64,000 nucleotides of DNA from CAKSST01 sp045535505 (GTDB taxonomy: Bacteria > Bacillota > Clostridia > Oscillospirales > Acutalibacteraceae): contig JAZSLU010000045.1 of NCBI GenBank assembly GCA_045535505.1, forward strand, positions 9,291-73,290, in the 5' to 3' direction. The position numbers were made by a program, and so were the translations under genes. Every line of letters begins with the position of its first letter. Position 1 is the stretch's first letter. The notes under the pieces were generated by a model. It worked only from the letters and a program-made list of their open reading frames with translations, did no database searches and was not told the DNA's origin. This document shows, one piece after another, positions 42,731 to 51,562 of this stretch.

Positions 42731-43177
42731 CTATTCGGTAACTTCTACAATTCCGTCTTCTTTAATTTCAATGGTCATTCCGTCTTTGACGTACTCTAAA
42801 AACTCGTCGCCAAGACAATCAATTACCGGCATTGAAACCTTGTCAATCCATACATTAGCAAGTACAGCGCCTGCGGCGGCAAGAGAGTCAATATGGTTTG
42901 CAAAAAGCATGCAAGCGGGGTTCTTTTCCATTGCACAAGCACAATAAAGCACCAATCCGCCGGTTGTAGAGCCTATTGTCTGTGGAAGGCAAAGTGCTTT
43001 GTTAAGCAACGGTTTTCCACAAAGTTCGGCATTGTTTTGGTCACCGCATTTTACCTCTTTATCACCAAATTGTAATGCCATCTGAAGTGATGCTAAGGTG
43101 TTAAAGCCTTCATGGGTTACAACCGCTTCGGCTTTGACCGTTCCGGGAGTTACAACTCTTCCTTTAAACTGTTTCAT
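42731..43177 (-). CDS. Aconitase X small (swivel) subunit
   Basis: 148 residues (DUF126). The key loop PQTIGSTTGGLVLY carries the conserved GST serine of the swivel domain. Separate small and large subunits define the two-subunit aconitase X type. Known family members dehydrate mevalonate 5-phosphate (archaea) or cis-3-hydroxy-L-proline (bacteria). It lies 4 bp after the large subunit. Confidence 0.88.
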   Translation of the reverse strand: MKQFKGRVVTPGTVKAEAVVTHEGFNTLASLQMALQFGDKEVKCGDQNNAELCGKPLLNKALCLPQTIGSTTGGLVLYCACAMEKNPACMLFANHIDSLAAAGAVLANVWIDKVSMPVIDCLGDEFLEYVKDGMTIEIKEDGIVEVTE

Positions 43178-43181
43178 AATC

Positions 43182-44456
43182 TTATTTACCTCCCTTTGTT
43201 ATTGCGAGCAAAATCTCATCATCGGTATAATAACGAGCACTTGTGTAGGTGCGAAGCTTGTTTGACGATGTGATTACAGGCATTTTTTTGCAAAGCGGAT
43301 TATTCATATACATAAGAGGGCAGATATAAGATGTGATTACACCCGTTGCTTTAAGACGAGCGGCATACTCGGTTTTATTAAAACTTTCCAAAACCTTGGG
43401 CGCGGCGGTGAAAACGGTGGGAATAAGAACACGTTTGTTGCCGTGTTCTTTAAGGGATGCTTCTACTTTGTCGGTCCAAGTTTTAAGCTGCTCTAAACTC
43501 ATGTGTGGGCAACCCATAAAGCAAAGTTTTGGTTTTGCATCAGGATTTTTCCATATAACAGGATAGTTGGCTTTAACACGCTCAAGTTCGGCATCGTCAA
43601 TGATATATTCTTTTGCGCCGTCGGCAATAAGTTTGTTGCCAAGTTCGACTGCTTCTGGGGTTAAGTTTTCAATGTGGTAAAGACCAACTGCGCCGTTTGA
43701 GGCGGTTGCCGCACCAAAGTCTTTAAGATAGGTGCAAGCGGCGTCATTAAGCTCGGTGCCAAGCCATTTATCAAGTCCGACAATATAGGGTACGTCTTCC
43801 ATAACTTTCATACCGATTGCAGATCCAAGCAATTGAGCTTCAGGCTTTTTGGTGGTGTTAATTTTGATAACCCAGGTGGCTTTTCTGCCTTCGTCGGTAA
43901 GTAAACCAAAATAGGGAACAAAGCCGACAATAGAACCCATAATGTCAATAATGCCTGAGTTGCGGTTGCATCTTGCACCAAGCACAGAGTTTGCATAAAC
44001 AACGGCACTTGACTCTGCCCAAGACAAAATATCACCCTTTTGGGGTTTGTTGTCAATTTCGTCTAAATAACAAGCACAGGTGAAAGCATCGTCGTTCATA
44101 AGGCCAAGCTCTTTGAGCTGTTTTTCATAAAAGTCTTGCTTTGTGTACATAAATTTGTTAAACACAAAGTTCTGCAAAAAGTTTGCAGGAACGTTCTTGT
44201 CAACGGGACGAGGGTCAACAGAAAACTTTTGCTTTGAGCAAACATCTGCATCAAGGATTTGCTGCATCAAATCATAAACAGGGGACATAACCTTAAGTCC
44301 GAAAGAGGTTACAAGGTGATTATACTTTGATGTGATGGGAACCAATTTTTCCGACTCAAACGCATCGCCGTACATCACAAGTGTTTTCATAACTTTGGCA
44401 AGTGTTTCGCCTTTTTCACCATCCAAGATGGCTTGCTGTTCGGGGGTTAATTTCAT
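43182..44456 (-). CDS. Aconitase X catalytic (large) subunit
   Basis: The 424 residues (DUF521) start MKLTPEQQAILDGEKGETLAKVMKTL. Cysteines in family positions include GARCNRNSGI and MGCPHMSLEQL, likely metal or cluster ligands. With the downstream small subunit it forms a dehydratase. In bacteria the best studied substrate is cis-3-hydroxy-L-proline, but gene context here (an enoate-reductase-like partner) could mean another hydroxy acid. Confidence 0.9.
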   Translation of the reverse strand: MKLTPEQQAILDGEKGETLAKVMKTLVMYGDAFESEKLVPITSKYNHLVTSFGLKVMSPVYDLMQQILDADVCSKQKFSVDPRPVDKNVPANFLQNFVFNKFMYTKQDFYEKQLKELGLMNDDAFTCACYLDEIDNKPQKGDILSWAESSAVVYANSVLGARCNRNSGIIDIMGSIVGFVPYFGLLTDEGRKATWVIKINTTKKPEAQLLGSAIGMKVMEDVPYIVGLDKWLGTELNDAACTYLKDFGAATASNGAVGLYHIENLTPEAVELGNKLIADGAKEYIIDDAELERVKANYPVIWKNPDAKPKLCFMGCPHMSLEQLKTWTDKVEASLKEHGNKRVLIPTVFTAAPKVLESFNKTEYAARLKATGVITSYICPLMYMNNPLCKKMPVITSSNKLRTYTSARYYTDDEILLAITKGGK

Positions 44457-44469
44457 TTTAATTTCCTCC

Positions 44470-46539
44470 TTATATTTTCATACAAGTATCCCACGCGCCC
44501 CAAATAACAGAACGTAGGTTACCAACCTTTAAGGCATCACCGATAACGTGAACGTGTTTGCCTTTTTGAGCAATAGGTGCGGGATTATAACCAACCGACA
44601 TAATAACAGTGTCGGCCGCAATTTCTTCTTGGCTGCCATCAGCTTTTGTGATTATAACGCTCTTTTCTTTAATCTCTTTAACGCCTGATTCAAGATAAAC
44701 GGGAAGTTTGTTTGTCTTAAAGCAATCTCGCAAATAACTTGTGTTTGCAAGGCAAACACCGGGGGTTGTAATAAGGTCGTCTTGCATTTCAACAATTACA
44801 GGTTTTTTGCCATTAAGGTATAAATCATAAGCGATTTCGCAACCTGTAAGACCACCACCGATTACCACAACATTTTCGCCAACTTCTTTGTTACCGAGCA
44901 AGTAATCAACTGCTTCGATTGCAGTATCACCACCCTTAATTGGGATGTTTTTAGCAACAGCACCCGTTGCAATAATAATTTCGTCTGCATCAAGTGATTT
45001 TACGTCTGTAATTTCAGTGTGAAGGTTAACCGTTATGTCATACTTTGCAATCTCGCGGATGTACCAAGCAATAAGATCGCGGTCTTTTTCTTTAAAAGAG
45101 GGGGCGGCCGCCGCAATAAATACGCCGCCTAATTTGTCACTCTTTTCATAAAGTGATACCTTGTGTCCACGCTTAGCAAGAACAAGTGCTGCTTCCATAC
45201 CGCCGATACCGCCGCCGATGACAGCGATTTTTTTGCTTTTTTTAGCGGGTTTTAGGTTATATTTTTTAGACTGCATTGTTTCGGGGTTTAGCGCACAGCG
45301 GGCAAGACCCATAGTGTCGGTAAGATCTTGTGTGTTTGCGTGACCTTTTGATGAAGAAAAGTTAAAACAACCGCTATGACAACAAATACAAGGTTTAATG
45401 TCTTCCAATCTATCTTCAATAAGCTTTGTAATCCACTCGGGGTCAACTAAAAACTGTCTTGCAACACCAACCGCGTCAATTTTGCCGTCAGCAACAGCTT
45501 TTGCGCCGACAGCGGCGTCCATTCTACCTGCACAAACAACAGGAATATCAACAAATTTCTTTATGTGAGCGACGTCTTCAAGGTTGCAGTTTTCGGGCAT
45601 ATACATAGGCGGATGAGCCCAATACCAAGAGTCGTAAGTGCCGTTGTCTGCATTAAGCATATCGTAACCTGCATCTTGCAGATATTTTGCTGCCTTTTCG
45701 CTTTCTGCCATATTTCTGCCAACCTCGGTGTAATCTTCACCTGGCATAGCACCCTCGCAGAAGCCTTTGAGTTTTGATTCAACAGAGTAACGTAATGATA
45801 CGGGATAGTCTTTGCCACAAGCCTCTTTGATTGCACCTACAACCTCGGCAGCAAAGCGGTAACGGTTTTCAAAACTGCCGCCGTACTCGTCTGTGCGCTT
45901 GTTAAAGAACTCGATAGCAAACTGGTCAAGCAGATAACCTTCGTGCACAGCGTGAACTTCAACGCCGTCAACGCCTGCGTCTTTACAAAGTTTTGCAGTT
46001 TTTGCAAAAGCTTCAATAATTTCGTGAATTTGGTGTTTGGTCATTTCAGGACAGATTATATCGTGTGCCCAGCGTGAAGGCTGTTCGCTTGGACTTGCAA
46101 GCTCGTGTGATGTGTCAATAACAGGCTTTATCAAAGCGCGGGTAAATTTGTTTTTATGTAAGGGTGCAACAAGCTCGGTAATAGCCCAAGAACGTCCCAT
46201 GCCTGCAGTAAGCTGAACAAAAAGTTTTGCGCCTGTTTTGTGAATTTCGTCCATAAAATCTTTTAATTCGTCAAACATTTTAGGGTTTTGCCAAAGCCAT
46301 TTGCCCCAAAAAGTATCCCTAAGCGGCGCAATGCCGGGAATAATAAGACCGACATTGTTGTTTGCGCGCTTTAAAAATAATTTTGCGGCTTCTTTGTCAA
46401 AGTGACAGCCGCCAAGTTCAAACCATCCAAAAAGCGATGTGCCGCCCATAGGACACATAACAATGCGGTTTTTAATTTCTACGTTGCCTATTTTCCAAGG
46501 GGTGAACAGTGCATCATAATTTGTGTTTTGTTTTTTCAT
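44470..46539 (-). CDS. Fe-S flavoenzyme of the enoate/2,4-dienoyl-CoA reductase family
   Basis: 689 residues. The N-terminal Old Yellow Enzyme TIM barrel (about 1-360) binds FMN. The 4Fe-4S cysteines lie in CICCHSGCFNF plus a later GLARCAL, near 370-405. Two Rossmann motifs follow, KIAVIGGGIGGMEAAL near 432 for FAD and NVVVIGGGLTGCEIAY near 552 for NAD(P)H. Relatives reduce enoates, dienoyl-CoA or bile-acid intermediates. It is first in an operon with the aconitase X pair, 13 bp upstream. Confidence 0.9.
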   Translation of the reverse strand: MKKQNTNYDALFTPWKIGNVEIKNRIVMCPMGGTSLFGWFELGGCHFDKEAAKLFLKRANNNVGLIIPGIAPLRDTFWGKWLWQNPKMFDELKDFMDEIHKTGAKLFVQLTAGMGRSWAITELVAPLHKNKFTRALIKPVIDTSHELASPSEQPSRWAHDIICPEMTKHQIHEIIEAFAKTAKLCKDAGVDGVEVHAVHEGYLLDQFAIEFFNKRTDEYGGSFENRYRFAAEVVGAIKEACGKDYPVSLRYSVESKLKGFCEGAMPGEDYTEVGRNMAESEKAAKYLQDAGYDMLNADNGTYDSWYWAHPPMYMPENCNLEDVAHIKKFVDIPVVCAGRMDAAVGAKAVADGKIDAVGVARQFLVDPEWITKLIEDRLEDIKPCICCHSGCFNFSSSKGHANTQDLTDTMGLARCALNPETMQSKKYNLKPAKKSKKIAVIGGGIGGMEAALVLAKRGHKVSLYEKSDKLGGVFIAAAAPSFKEKDRDLIAWYIREIAKYDITVNLHTEITDVKSLDADEIIIATGAVAKNIPIKGGDTAIEAVDYLLGNKEVGENVVVIGGGLTGCEIAYDLYLNGKKPVIVEMQDDLITTPGVCLANTSYLRDCFKTNKLPVYLESGVKEIKEKSVIITKADGSQEEIAADTVIMSVGYNPAPIAQKGKHVHVIGDALKVGNLRSVIWGAWDTCMKI

Positions 46540-46663
46540 AAATTATCTCCAATCATTAAAAATCGGGGTTTTCTTTGTGATATTAATTATAATATTTTTT
46601 GCAAAAAAATGCAAATATTATTATCGTAATATTAGGGAATATTAGTTTTGGAGGGGAAATAAA

Positions 46664-46945
46664 ATGAAAACTGAAAATTTTGCAATGAACACTCTTGACC
46701 AAATACCTAACGCAAAGCCTGATGCAAAGCGTATTGTCGGTTTGCAAAAGCGAAGCGGTAAGGTGGTAGGATATAAACTTTCGGACCAAAGTGTTGTTTC
46801 GAAAGAACAAGCGGTTATGATGGCAAAGAAGGGTCAAATAAAAAATGTTGGTATTGCTCACCGTAAAAATACCGAATATTTGAAATCTTTGCCAAACGGC
46901 AATGAAAACGACAATTTAAGCAATTTACCGACCATTACAAATTAA
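46664..46945 (+). CDS. DUF3892 protein
   Basis: 93 residues with KRIVGLQKRSGKVVGYKLSDQSVVSKEQAVMMAKKGQIKNVGIAHRK, the DUF3892 pattern of a small basic domain. Function unknown. It has a strong SD TGGAGGGG, an AT-rich upstream region with ATAATATTT/AAATATTAT inverted repeats, and a terminator after it. Confidence 0.8.
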   Translation: MKTENFAMNTLDQIPNAKPDAKRIVGLQKRSGKVVGYKLSDQSVVSKEQAVMMAKKGQIKNVGIAHRKNTEYLKSLPNGNENDNLSNLPTITN

Positions 46946-46975
46946 AAAAGGCAATGCTTTTTGCATTGCCTTTTA
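46946..46975. terminator. Bidirectional terminator
   Basis: GGCAATGC (46950-46957) and GCATTGCC (46963-46970) with a TTTTT loop, flanked by an A-run and TTTT. Between DUF3892 and pnuC, which converge. Confidence 0.8.
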
Positions 46976-46978
46976 ATG

Positions 46979-47731
46979 TTATTCCTTTTTAAGTTGTTCT
47001 TGTTTTTTTGTGTAAATATACCACTTTACCATACCGTAAATGGTATTAACAAGCATTGCAATCTCGCCAATAAGCAATATGTATGCGCCTGCCGAGATGT
47101 CCATAATAAGATATATAACGGTTGTAATTAACCAAGCAATCCATTGCTCACTGTAACGTAAAAGCAATAATATGCCGTTTGCCATACCGACAGCCGAAGC
47201 AAAAGCGTCAAGATATGTATCGGATGCGCCGGGAACAAACTGCAAAAGTTTTCCCACAATTATGCCAAATGCGGCTATACCAACTACAACAAGGGCGGTC
47301 TGCCATGGTTTTAGTCTTTTAACAACTGTCAAGTTGTCATCTTCTTCGTCAGGGTGCTTGTTCCAACGAACAAAGCTTATAACGTCAATAACCATCCAAA
47401 AGAGCATTATGGTACAAGCGATTGCATACCATTTGAAATAAAGGCAGATGACAAGTTCGGGTATTTCAATAAGGAAAAAGTCAATAACAAAGTTCCATTT
47501 GCTTTGTTTTGAAATAAGAAGTTCGCAAAGAGGGTTCGAAATAACGCTGATAATTGAACATACAATCAAAAAGATTGATTTCATATATTCTTCGTCTAAC
47601 ATTTGGTTAGGAAAGAATATAACAAAACCTGCAGTAAGCAGAACAACTGCTGCAAGGAATATTTTTTGGTAAAGTGTAAATGATTTTAAAAAGCTTTTAA
47701 AGTTTGATTGCTTTTTTATAGCGGTAGTCAT
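46979..47731 (-). CDS. pnuC: PnuC-family nicotinamide riboside/vitamin transporter
   Basis: 250 residues with about seven membrane helices. The family segment LLLLRYSEQWIAWLITTVIYLIMDI is near residues 185-210. PnuC proteins carry nicotinamide riboside; relatives carry thiamine or riboflavin, so substrate is open. The start overlaps the stop of the upstream amidohydrolase by one base, implying joint translation. Confidence 0.88.
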   Translation of the reverse strand: MTTAIKKQSNFKSFLKSFTLYQKIFLAAVVLLTAGFVIFFPNQMLDEEYMKSIFLIVCSIISVISNPLCELLISKQSKWNFVIDFFLIEIPELVICLYFKWYAIACTIMLFWMVIDVISFVRWNKHPDEEDDNLTVVKRLKPWQTALVVVGIAAFGIIVGKLLQFVPGASDTYLDAFASAVGMANGILLLLRYSEQWIAWLITTVIYLIMDISAGAYILLIGEIAMLVNTIYGMVKWYIYTKKQEQLKKE

Positions 47732-48552
47732 TAATTTATCTCCTTTTTTGCAAAAAAATCTTTAATTTTTGGGAAAGCCCTTAATGCGTTGTTAACATAT
47801 ATGTCGCAAAACTGTTCGGGCTTAAATATTTTTGATATGGTATAGTCGTACTCGTCAATGGCTGATAGATTTATAGGGGGACAAAAGTCGGTCCCATATA
47901 AAATTTGCTTATAGGTGTCACTATATCGGTTAATTGCCTTTGCAAAGGTTTCAATAGCCCACTCAATATCTGCATCCTCGTGCGTGCCCGGCTCATAAGC
48001 ACCCGAAAAATCGGTGAACATATTAGGTACACCGTGTATGACATCTATGCACTCATCAAAACGAGGGTCATCCATATGCGCCAAAATGAAGTTAACGTTT
48101 GGGTACCGCAAAGCGACGTTTTTTACATACTTTGCATTAGAACCTTCCATGTCATTGTCGGTTGGCAATACCAGTGAGCAAGAGCCTGTATGATATGTGA
48201 TGCTCAAACGGTGCTTTGATGCAAATTGATATACGGGCAACAATTTTTGGTCATCGGCACGACCGCTTTGATATGTCAAAAAAACTTTCAATCCTACAAT
48301 GCGGTCATTCGGCAACAAGCACTCAATTTCGTGGAGTTGTTTGTTTATATCCTTTTTTATGTCAATTGCGGGACAAAAAAACAAGCGCTCATCACCCATT
48401 GATGTTTCATAAGCAGTATAGGGTGGGGCGTTTGCGTGAAATTCGCTGATAAAACCTAAAACAAGGGCAAAGCCGTAGGTTTTGCCAAAATATTCACTTT
48501 TTATGCTGTCATTAACAATGTGGGTGTGACAGTCAATTTTGTTTTTGAACAT
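47731..48552 (-). CDS. Amidohydrolase-2 family metal-dependent hydrolase
   Basis: 273 residues. Metal-site signatures are DCHTHI at residues 8-13, YHTGS, a histidine in ILAHMDDPR, and a late aspartate in LYGTDFCPP. The fold is that of TIM-barrel hydrolases or decarboxylases. Coupled to pnuC, it may process an imported vitamin precursor or related compound; this is inference from context. Confidence 0.85.
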   Translation of the reverse strand: MFKNKIDCHTHIVNDSIKSEYFGKTYGFALVLGFISEFHANAPPYTAYETSMGDERLFFCPAIDIKKDINKQLHEIECLLPNDRIVGLKVFLTYQSGRADDQKLLPVYQFASKHRLSITYHTGSCSLVLPTDNDMEGSNAKYVKNVALRYPNVNFILAHMDDPRFDECIDVIHGVPNMFTDFSGAYEPGTHEDADIEWAIETFAKAINRYSDTYKQILYGTDFCPPINLSAIDEYDYTISKIFKPEQFCDIYVNNALRAFPKIKDFFAKKEIN

Positions 48553-48574
48553 AAAAATACACCTACTGAGGCAG

Positions 48575-48603
48575 ATTATAACATAAGAAAATTTTGTTGT
48601 AAA
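48575..48603 (-). promoter_or_regulatory. Promoter of amidohydrolase-pnuC operon
   Basis: Minus strand TTTACA (48598-48603), 17-base spacer, perfect TATAAT (48575-48580), 23 bp before the start codon. Confidence 0.75.
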
Positions 48604-48646
48604 CTATTAAAGTTTTGAAATTGTTAATTTTTTCTGGCTTTAATGT

Positions 48647-48654
48647 GGTATAAT
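48647..48654 (+). promoter_or_regulatory. Extended -10 promoter
   Basis: TGGTATAAT at about 48646-48654 is an extended -10 element with perfect TATAAT (48649-48654). No good -35. The start point would be near 48661, which argues for the GTG at 48689 as translation start. Confidence 0.55.
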
Positions 48655-48688
48655 GTAGATGCATTTTAATACAAATGAGGAATGTTTT

Positions 48689-49102
48689 GTGTTTGTAAGA
48701 TTAGCAGAAAAAATAAGACGGTTTATGTATGGTCGCTACGGAAGTGATGCGCTAAACAACTGTTTTTGCGTTTTGCTTATAGCGTGTGCGGCAATAAATT
48801 TGTTTTTTAGGTTTTGGGTAATATATGTCATTCAATGGCTTTTACTTGCGGTTATAATCTTGCGTGCAATATCAAAAAACTATTACAAGCGCAGTCGCGA
48901 AAACGGTGCATTTTTAAGGCTTTACACGCCAATAAAAAATAAATATAAAATTACAAAACAGCGTTTTGCCCAAAGAAAATACCGCACCTTTAAAACCTGC
49001 CCCGCTTGCAAGGCAACCATAAGTCTGCCCCGCAAAAAAGGCAAGCACGGCGTTATATGCCCCAAATGCCGTAATAAGTTTAAAGTGAGAGTGTGGTTTT
49101 AA
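48689..49102 (+). CDS. Membrane protein with C-terminal zinc ribbon, GTG start
   Basis: About 137 residues from GTG 48689, 7 bases after GAGGA. An ATG at 48659 would lie at or before the transcription start. The N-terminus reads LAEKIRRFMYGRYGSDALN, then two adjacent hydrophobic segments (about 20-60), a basic linker, and a zinc ribbon with CPAC and CPKC. Similar GRYG-type proteins occur in Oscillospirales. Function unknown. Confidence 0.75.
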   Translation: MFVRLAEKIRRFMYGRYGSDALNNCFCVLLIACAAINLFFRFWVIYVIQWLLLAVIILRAISKNYYKRSRENGAFLRLYTPIKNKYKITKQRFAQRKYRTFKTCPACKATISLPRKKGKHGVICPKCRNKFKVRVWF

Positions 49103-49109
49103 TATATTT

Positions 49110-49136
49110 CCGCCTGTGAAAACAGGCGGCTTTTTG
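49110..49136 (+). terminator. Terminator after zinc-ribbon membrane protein
   Basis: CCGCCTGT (49110-49117) and ACAGGCGG (49122-49129), loop GAAA, then CTTTTTG. Confidence 0.8.
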
Positions 49137-49188
49137 TTGAATAAATACGACGAAAATATGTGTATAATAAATATATAATATATTTTAC

Positions 49189-49217
49189 TTGACCTTGTCA
49201 TACAAAAATAGTAAAAT
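49189..49217 (+). promoter_or_regulatory. Promoter of rnj
   Basis: TTGACC (49189-49194), 17-base spacer, TAAAAT (49212-49217). It leaves a leader of about 70 bases. Confidence 0.6.
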
Positions 49218-49296
49218 AAAAATTGGATTTTTCTGCGCTAAAGTCGCATTACATAAAAAGTTTCTACAATGTATATATTTTGGAGGTTATCATTTA

Positions 49297-51102
49297 ATGG
49301 CTTTAAAAGAAAAAAAGTCTGCCAACCAGACTGCTAACAATAAAAATAAGCCTCAAAAAACAAAATCTCAAGTTAAAAAGAATGCAACCGCAACTAAAAA
49401 GAATAGTCAAAAAAAGAACAATCAAAGAACAAAAAAACCATCCCAAAAGCCTTTACGCATAATTCCGTTAGGCGGTCTTGGTGAAATCGGCAAGAACGTT
49501 ACAGTGTATGAATATGAAAACGATGCGTTTATCGTTGATTGCGGAATGAGCTTTCCCGATGAGGAAACACCCGGAATCGACGCTGTTATTCCTGATTTTT
49601 CTTATTTAGTGCAAATTAAAGATAAAATCAGGGGACTTGTTCTCACTCACGGACATGAAGACCATATTGGTGCTATAACCTATCTGCTTAAGAATATTAA
49701 CGTTCCTATATATGGTACAAAAATCACTCTTGCGTTGGTTACTGCAAGACTGAAGGAACGTCAAATGGAAAGACAGACCGTTTTGCACGAGGTAGAACCC
49801 GGCAATACCGTTAAACTTGGCGTTTTTTCGGTTGAGTTTATTAATGTTAATCACTCAATTCCAGGTGCTGTTGCGTTGGCAGTAACAACACCTGCAGGTG
49901 TTGTTGTTCAAACGGGTGACTTTAAGATAGACACCACTCCAATAGACGGTAAGGTTATAGATTTGGCTCGTTTTGCTGAAATTGGCAAAAAAGGCGTGCT
50001 TGCTTTACTTTGTGATTCAACAAATGCAGAACGCCCCGGCTTTACCGCAACAGAAAAAATTGTTGGTGAGTCTTTTAACAACCTATTTAAAGGTGCCGAA
50101 GACCATCGTATTATCGTTGCAACATTCTCTTCAAACATTCACCGCATACAGCAAATTATTGACGAGGCGGTTAAATACAAACGCAAGGTTGCAATTTCCG
50201 GTCGCAGTATGATAAACGTTGTGAATATTGCGGCAGACTTGGGCTACCTTAACGTGCCTCAGGGTGTTTTGATTGATGTTTCAGAGGTTAAAAACTATAA
50301 TCACGGCGAAATTGTTATAATAACAACAGGCAGTCAGGGTGAACCCCTTTCGGCTTTGCACCGTATGGCTTTCAGCGACCACAGAACGATAGAAATTGTG
50401 CCGGGTGATGTTATCATTATTTCAGCAACACCAATTCCGGGTAATGAAAAACTTGTAAGCAAGGTTATAAACGAGCTTATGAAACACGGCGCAAACGTCA
50501 TATACGAAAAAATGTATGACGTTCACGTTTCGGGTCACGCCTGTCAAGAAGAAATTAAAATTATGCTTAATATCGTTAAGCCTAAATTTTACATTCCTGT
50601 TCACGGTGAGCAAAAGCATTTGTTCAAAAATGCGCAACTTGCAAAACTGATGGGTATTGATAAAAAGAATATAATGATTTCTAACATCGGCGATGTTATT
50701 GAACTGACAAAAAAGAGTATGAAATGTACGGCAACCGTTCCTGCCGGCAGAGTTCTAGTTGATGGTCTTGGTGTTGGCGACGTTGGCAGTATAGTGCTTC
50801 GCGACCGCAAACACTTGGCAGAGGACGGCATTATTGTTATTGCCGTTGCAATGGAAAAAGAAAGCGGTATGGTTGTATCGGGACCTGACGTTATTTCACG
50901 CGGATTTGTGTATGTAAAAGAATCAGAAGAGCTTGTTGAGCAGGCAGCCGCCGTTGCAGCTGACACTTTAGAAAACTGCTATATAACAGGCGTTAAAGAT
51001 TGGAACACAATTAAGGTTAGATTGCGAGATAACGTGTCGAAATTTGTTTATGGCAAAACAAGACGCAGTCCTATGATTTTGCCGATTATTATGGATGTTT
51101 AA
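49297..51102 (+). CDS. rnj: Ribonuclease J with basic N-terminal extension
   Basis: 5'-3' exo- and endoribonuclease central to mRNA decay in Firmicutes. It is 601 residues from ATG 49297 (SD GGAGG). Residues 1-50 are a lysine/asparagine-rich tail, and the metallo-beta-lactamase core starts at RIIPLGGLGEIGKN. The metal motif is THGHEDHIGA, the beta-CASP region follows, and VSGHACQEE lies near 430. A longer in-frame start at 49189 lies inside the promoter and is rejected. Confidence 0.94.
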   Translation: MALKEKKSANQTANNKNKPQKTKSQVKKNATATKKNSQKKNNQRTKKPSQKPLRIIPLGGLGEIGKNVTVYEYENDAFIVDCGMSFPDEETPGIDAVIPDFSYLVQIKDKIRGLVLTHGHEDHIGAITYLLKNINVPIYGTKITLALVTARLKERQMERQTVLHEVEPGNTVKLGVFSVEFINVNHSIPGAVALAVTTPAGVVVQTGDFKIDTTPIDGKVIDLARFAEIGKKGVLALLCDSTNAERPGFTATEKIVGESFNNLFKGAEDHRIIVATFSSNIHRIQQIIDEAVKYKRKVAISGRSMINVVNIAADLGYLNVPQGVLIDVSEVKNYNHGEIVIITTGSQGEPLSALHRMAFSDHRTIEIVPGDVIIISATPIPGNEKLVSKVINELMKHGANVIYEKMYDVHVSGHACQEEIKIMLNIVKPKFYIPVHGEQKHLFKNAQLAKLMGIDKKNIMISNIGDVIELTKKSMKCTATVPAGRVLVDGLGVGDVGSIVLRDRKHLAEDGIIVIAVAMEKESGMVVSGPDVISRGFVYVKESEELVEQAAAVAADTLENCYITGVKDWNTIKVRLRDNVSKFVYGKTRRSPMILPIIMDV

Positions 51103-51120
51103 TCGAAATGAGGTTTTGTT

Positions 51121-51561
51121 ATGAAAGTTATTTTATTAAGTGATGTAAAGGGACAAGGTAAAAAAGGAGAACTTTGCAACGTTTCTGACGGATACGCAAG
51201 AAACTTTTTGTTTCCCAAAAACCTTGCAATAGAGGCGGATGCTACCGCTATGAATGAACTTAAAAACCGTGAGGCTTCGCAAAAGCACCATAAAGCCGAA
51301 GAGAAAAAAGCGGCTATGCAGACCGCTCAAAAGCTTGAAGGTAAAAAAATTGCTGTTCACGCAAAAGCGGGTGCGGGCGGCAAACTTTTTGGCAGTGTTA
51401 CTTCAAAAGAGATTGCACAACATATCAAAGAACAGTATGGTGTTGATATTGATAAAAGAAAAATGTCGGTTAACGACATTAAAGCATACGGCGAATATTC
51501 TGTTGTTATAAAACTTTATCCTGAAATTTCAGCTAATATGACAGTAGTTGTGGAGGAATAG
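51121..51561 (+). CDS. rplI: 50S ribosomal protein L9
   Basis: 146 residues, with the N-terminal domain [33 protein letters not shown], the long connecting helix, and the C-terminal rRNA-binding domain. It precedes dnaB as in most Firmicutes, with its stop overlapping the dnaB SD. Confidence 0.97.
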   Translation: MKVILLSDVKGQGKKGELCNVSDGYARNFLFPKNLAIEADATAMNELKNREASQKHHKAEEKKAAMQTAQKLEGKKIAVHAKAGAGGKLFGSVTSKEIAQHIKEQYGVDIDKRKMSVNDIKAYGEYSVVIKLYPEISANMTVVVEE

Positions 51562-51562
51562 T

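Noticed and set aside
49189..49296. Longer N-terminus for ribonuclease J
   Set aside because: The extra codons lie in the promoter and leader; the ATG at 49297 has a strong SD.
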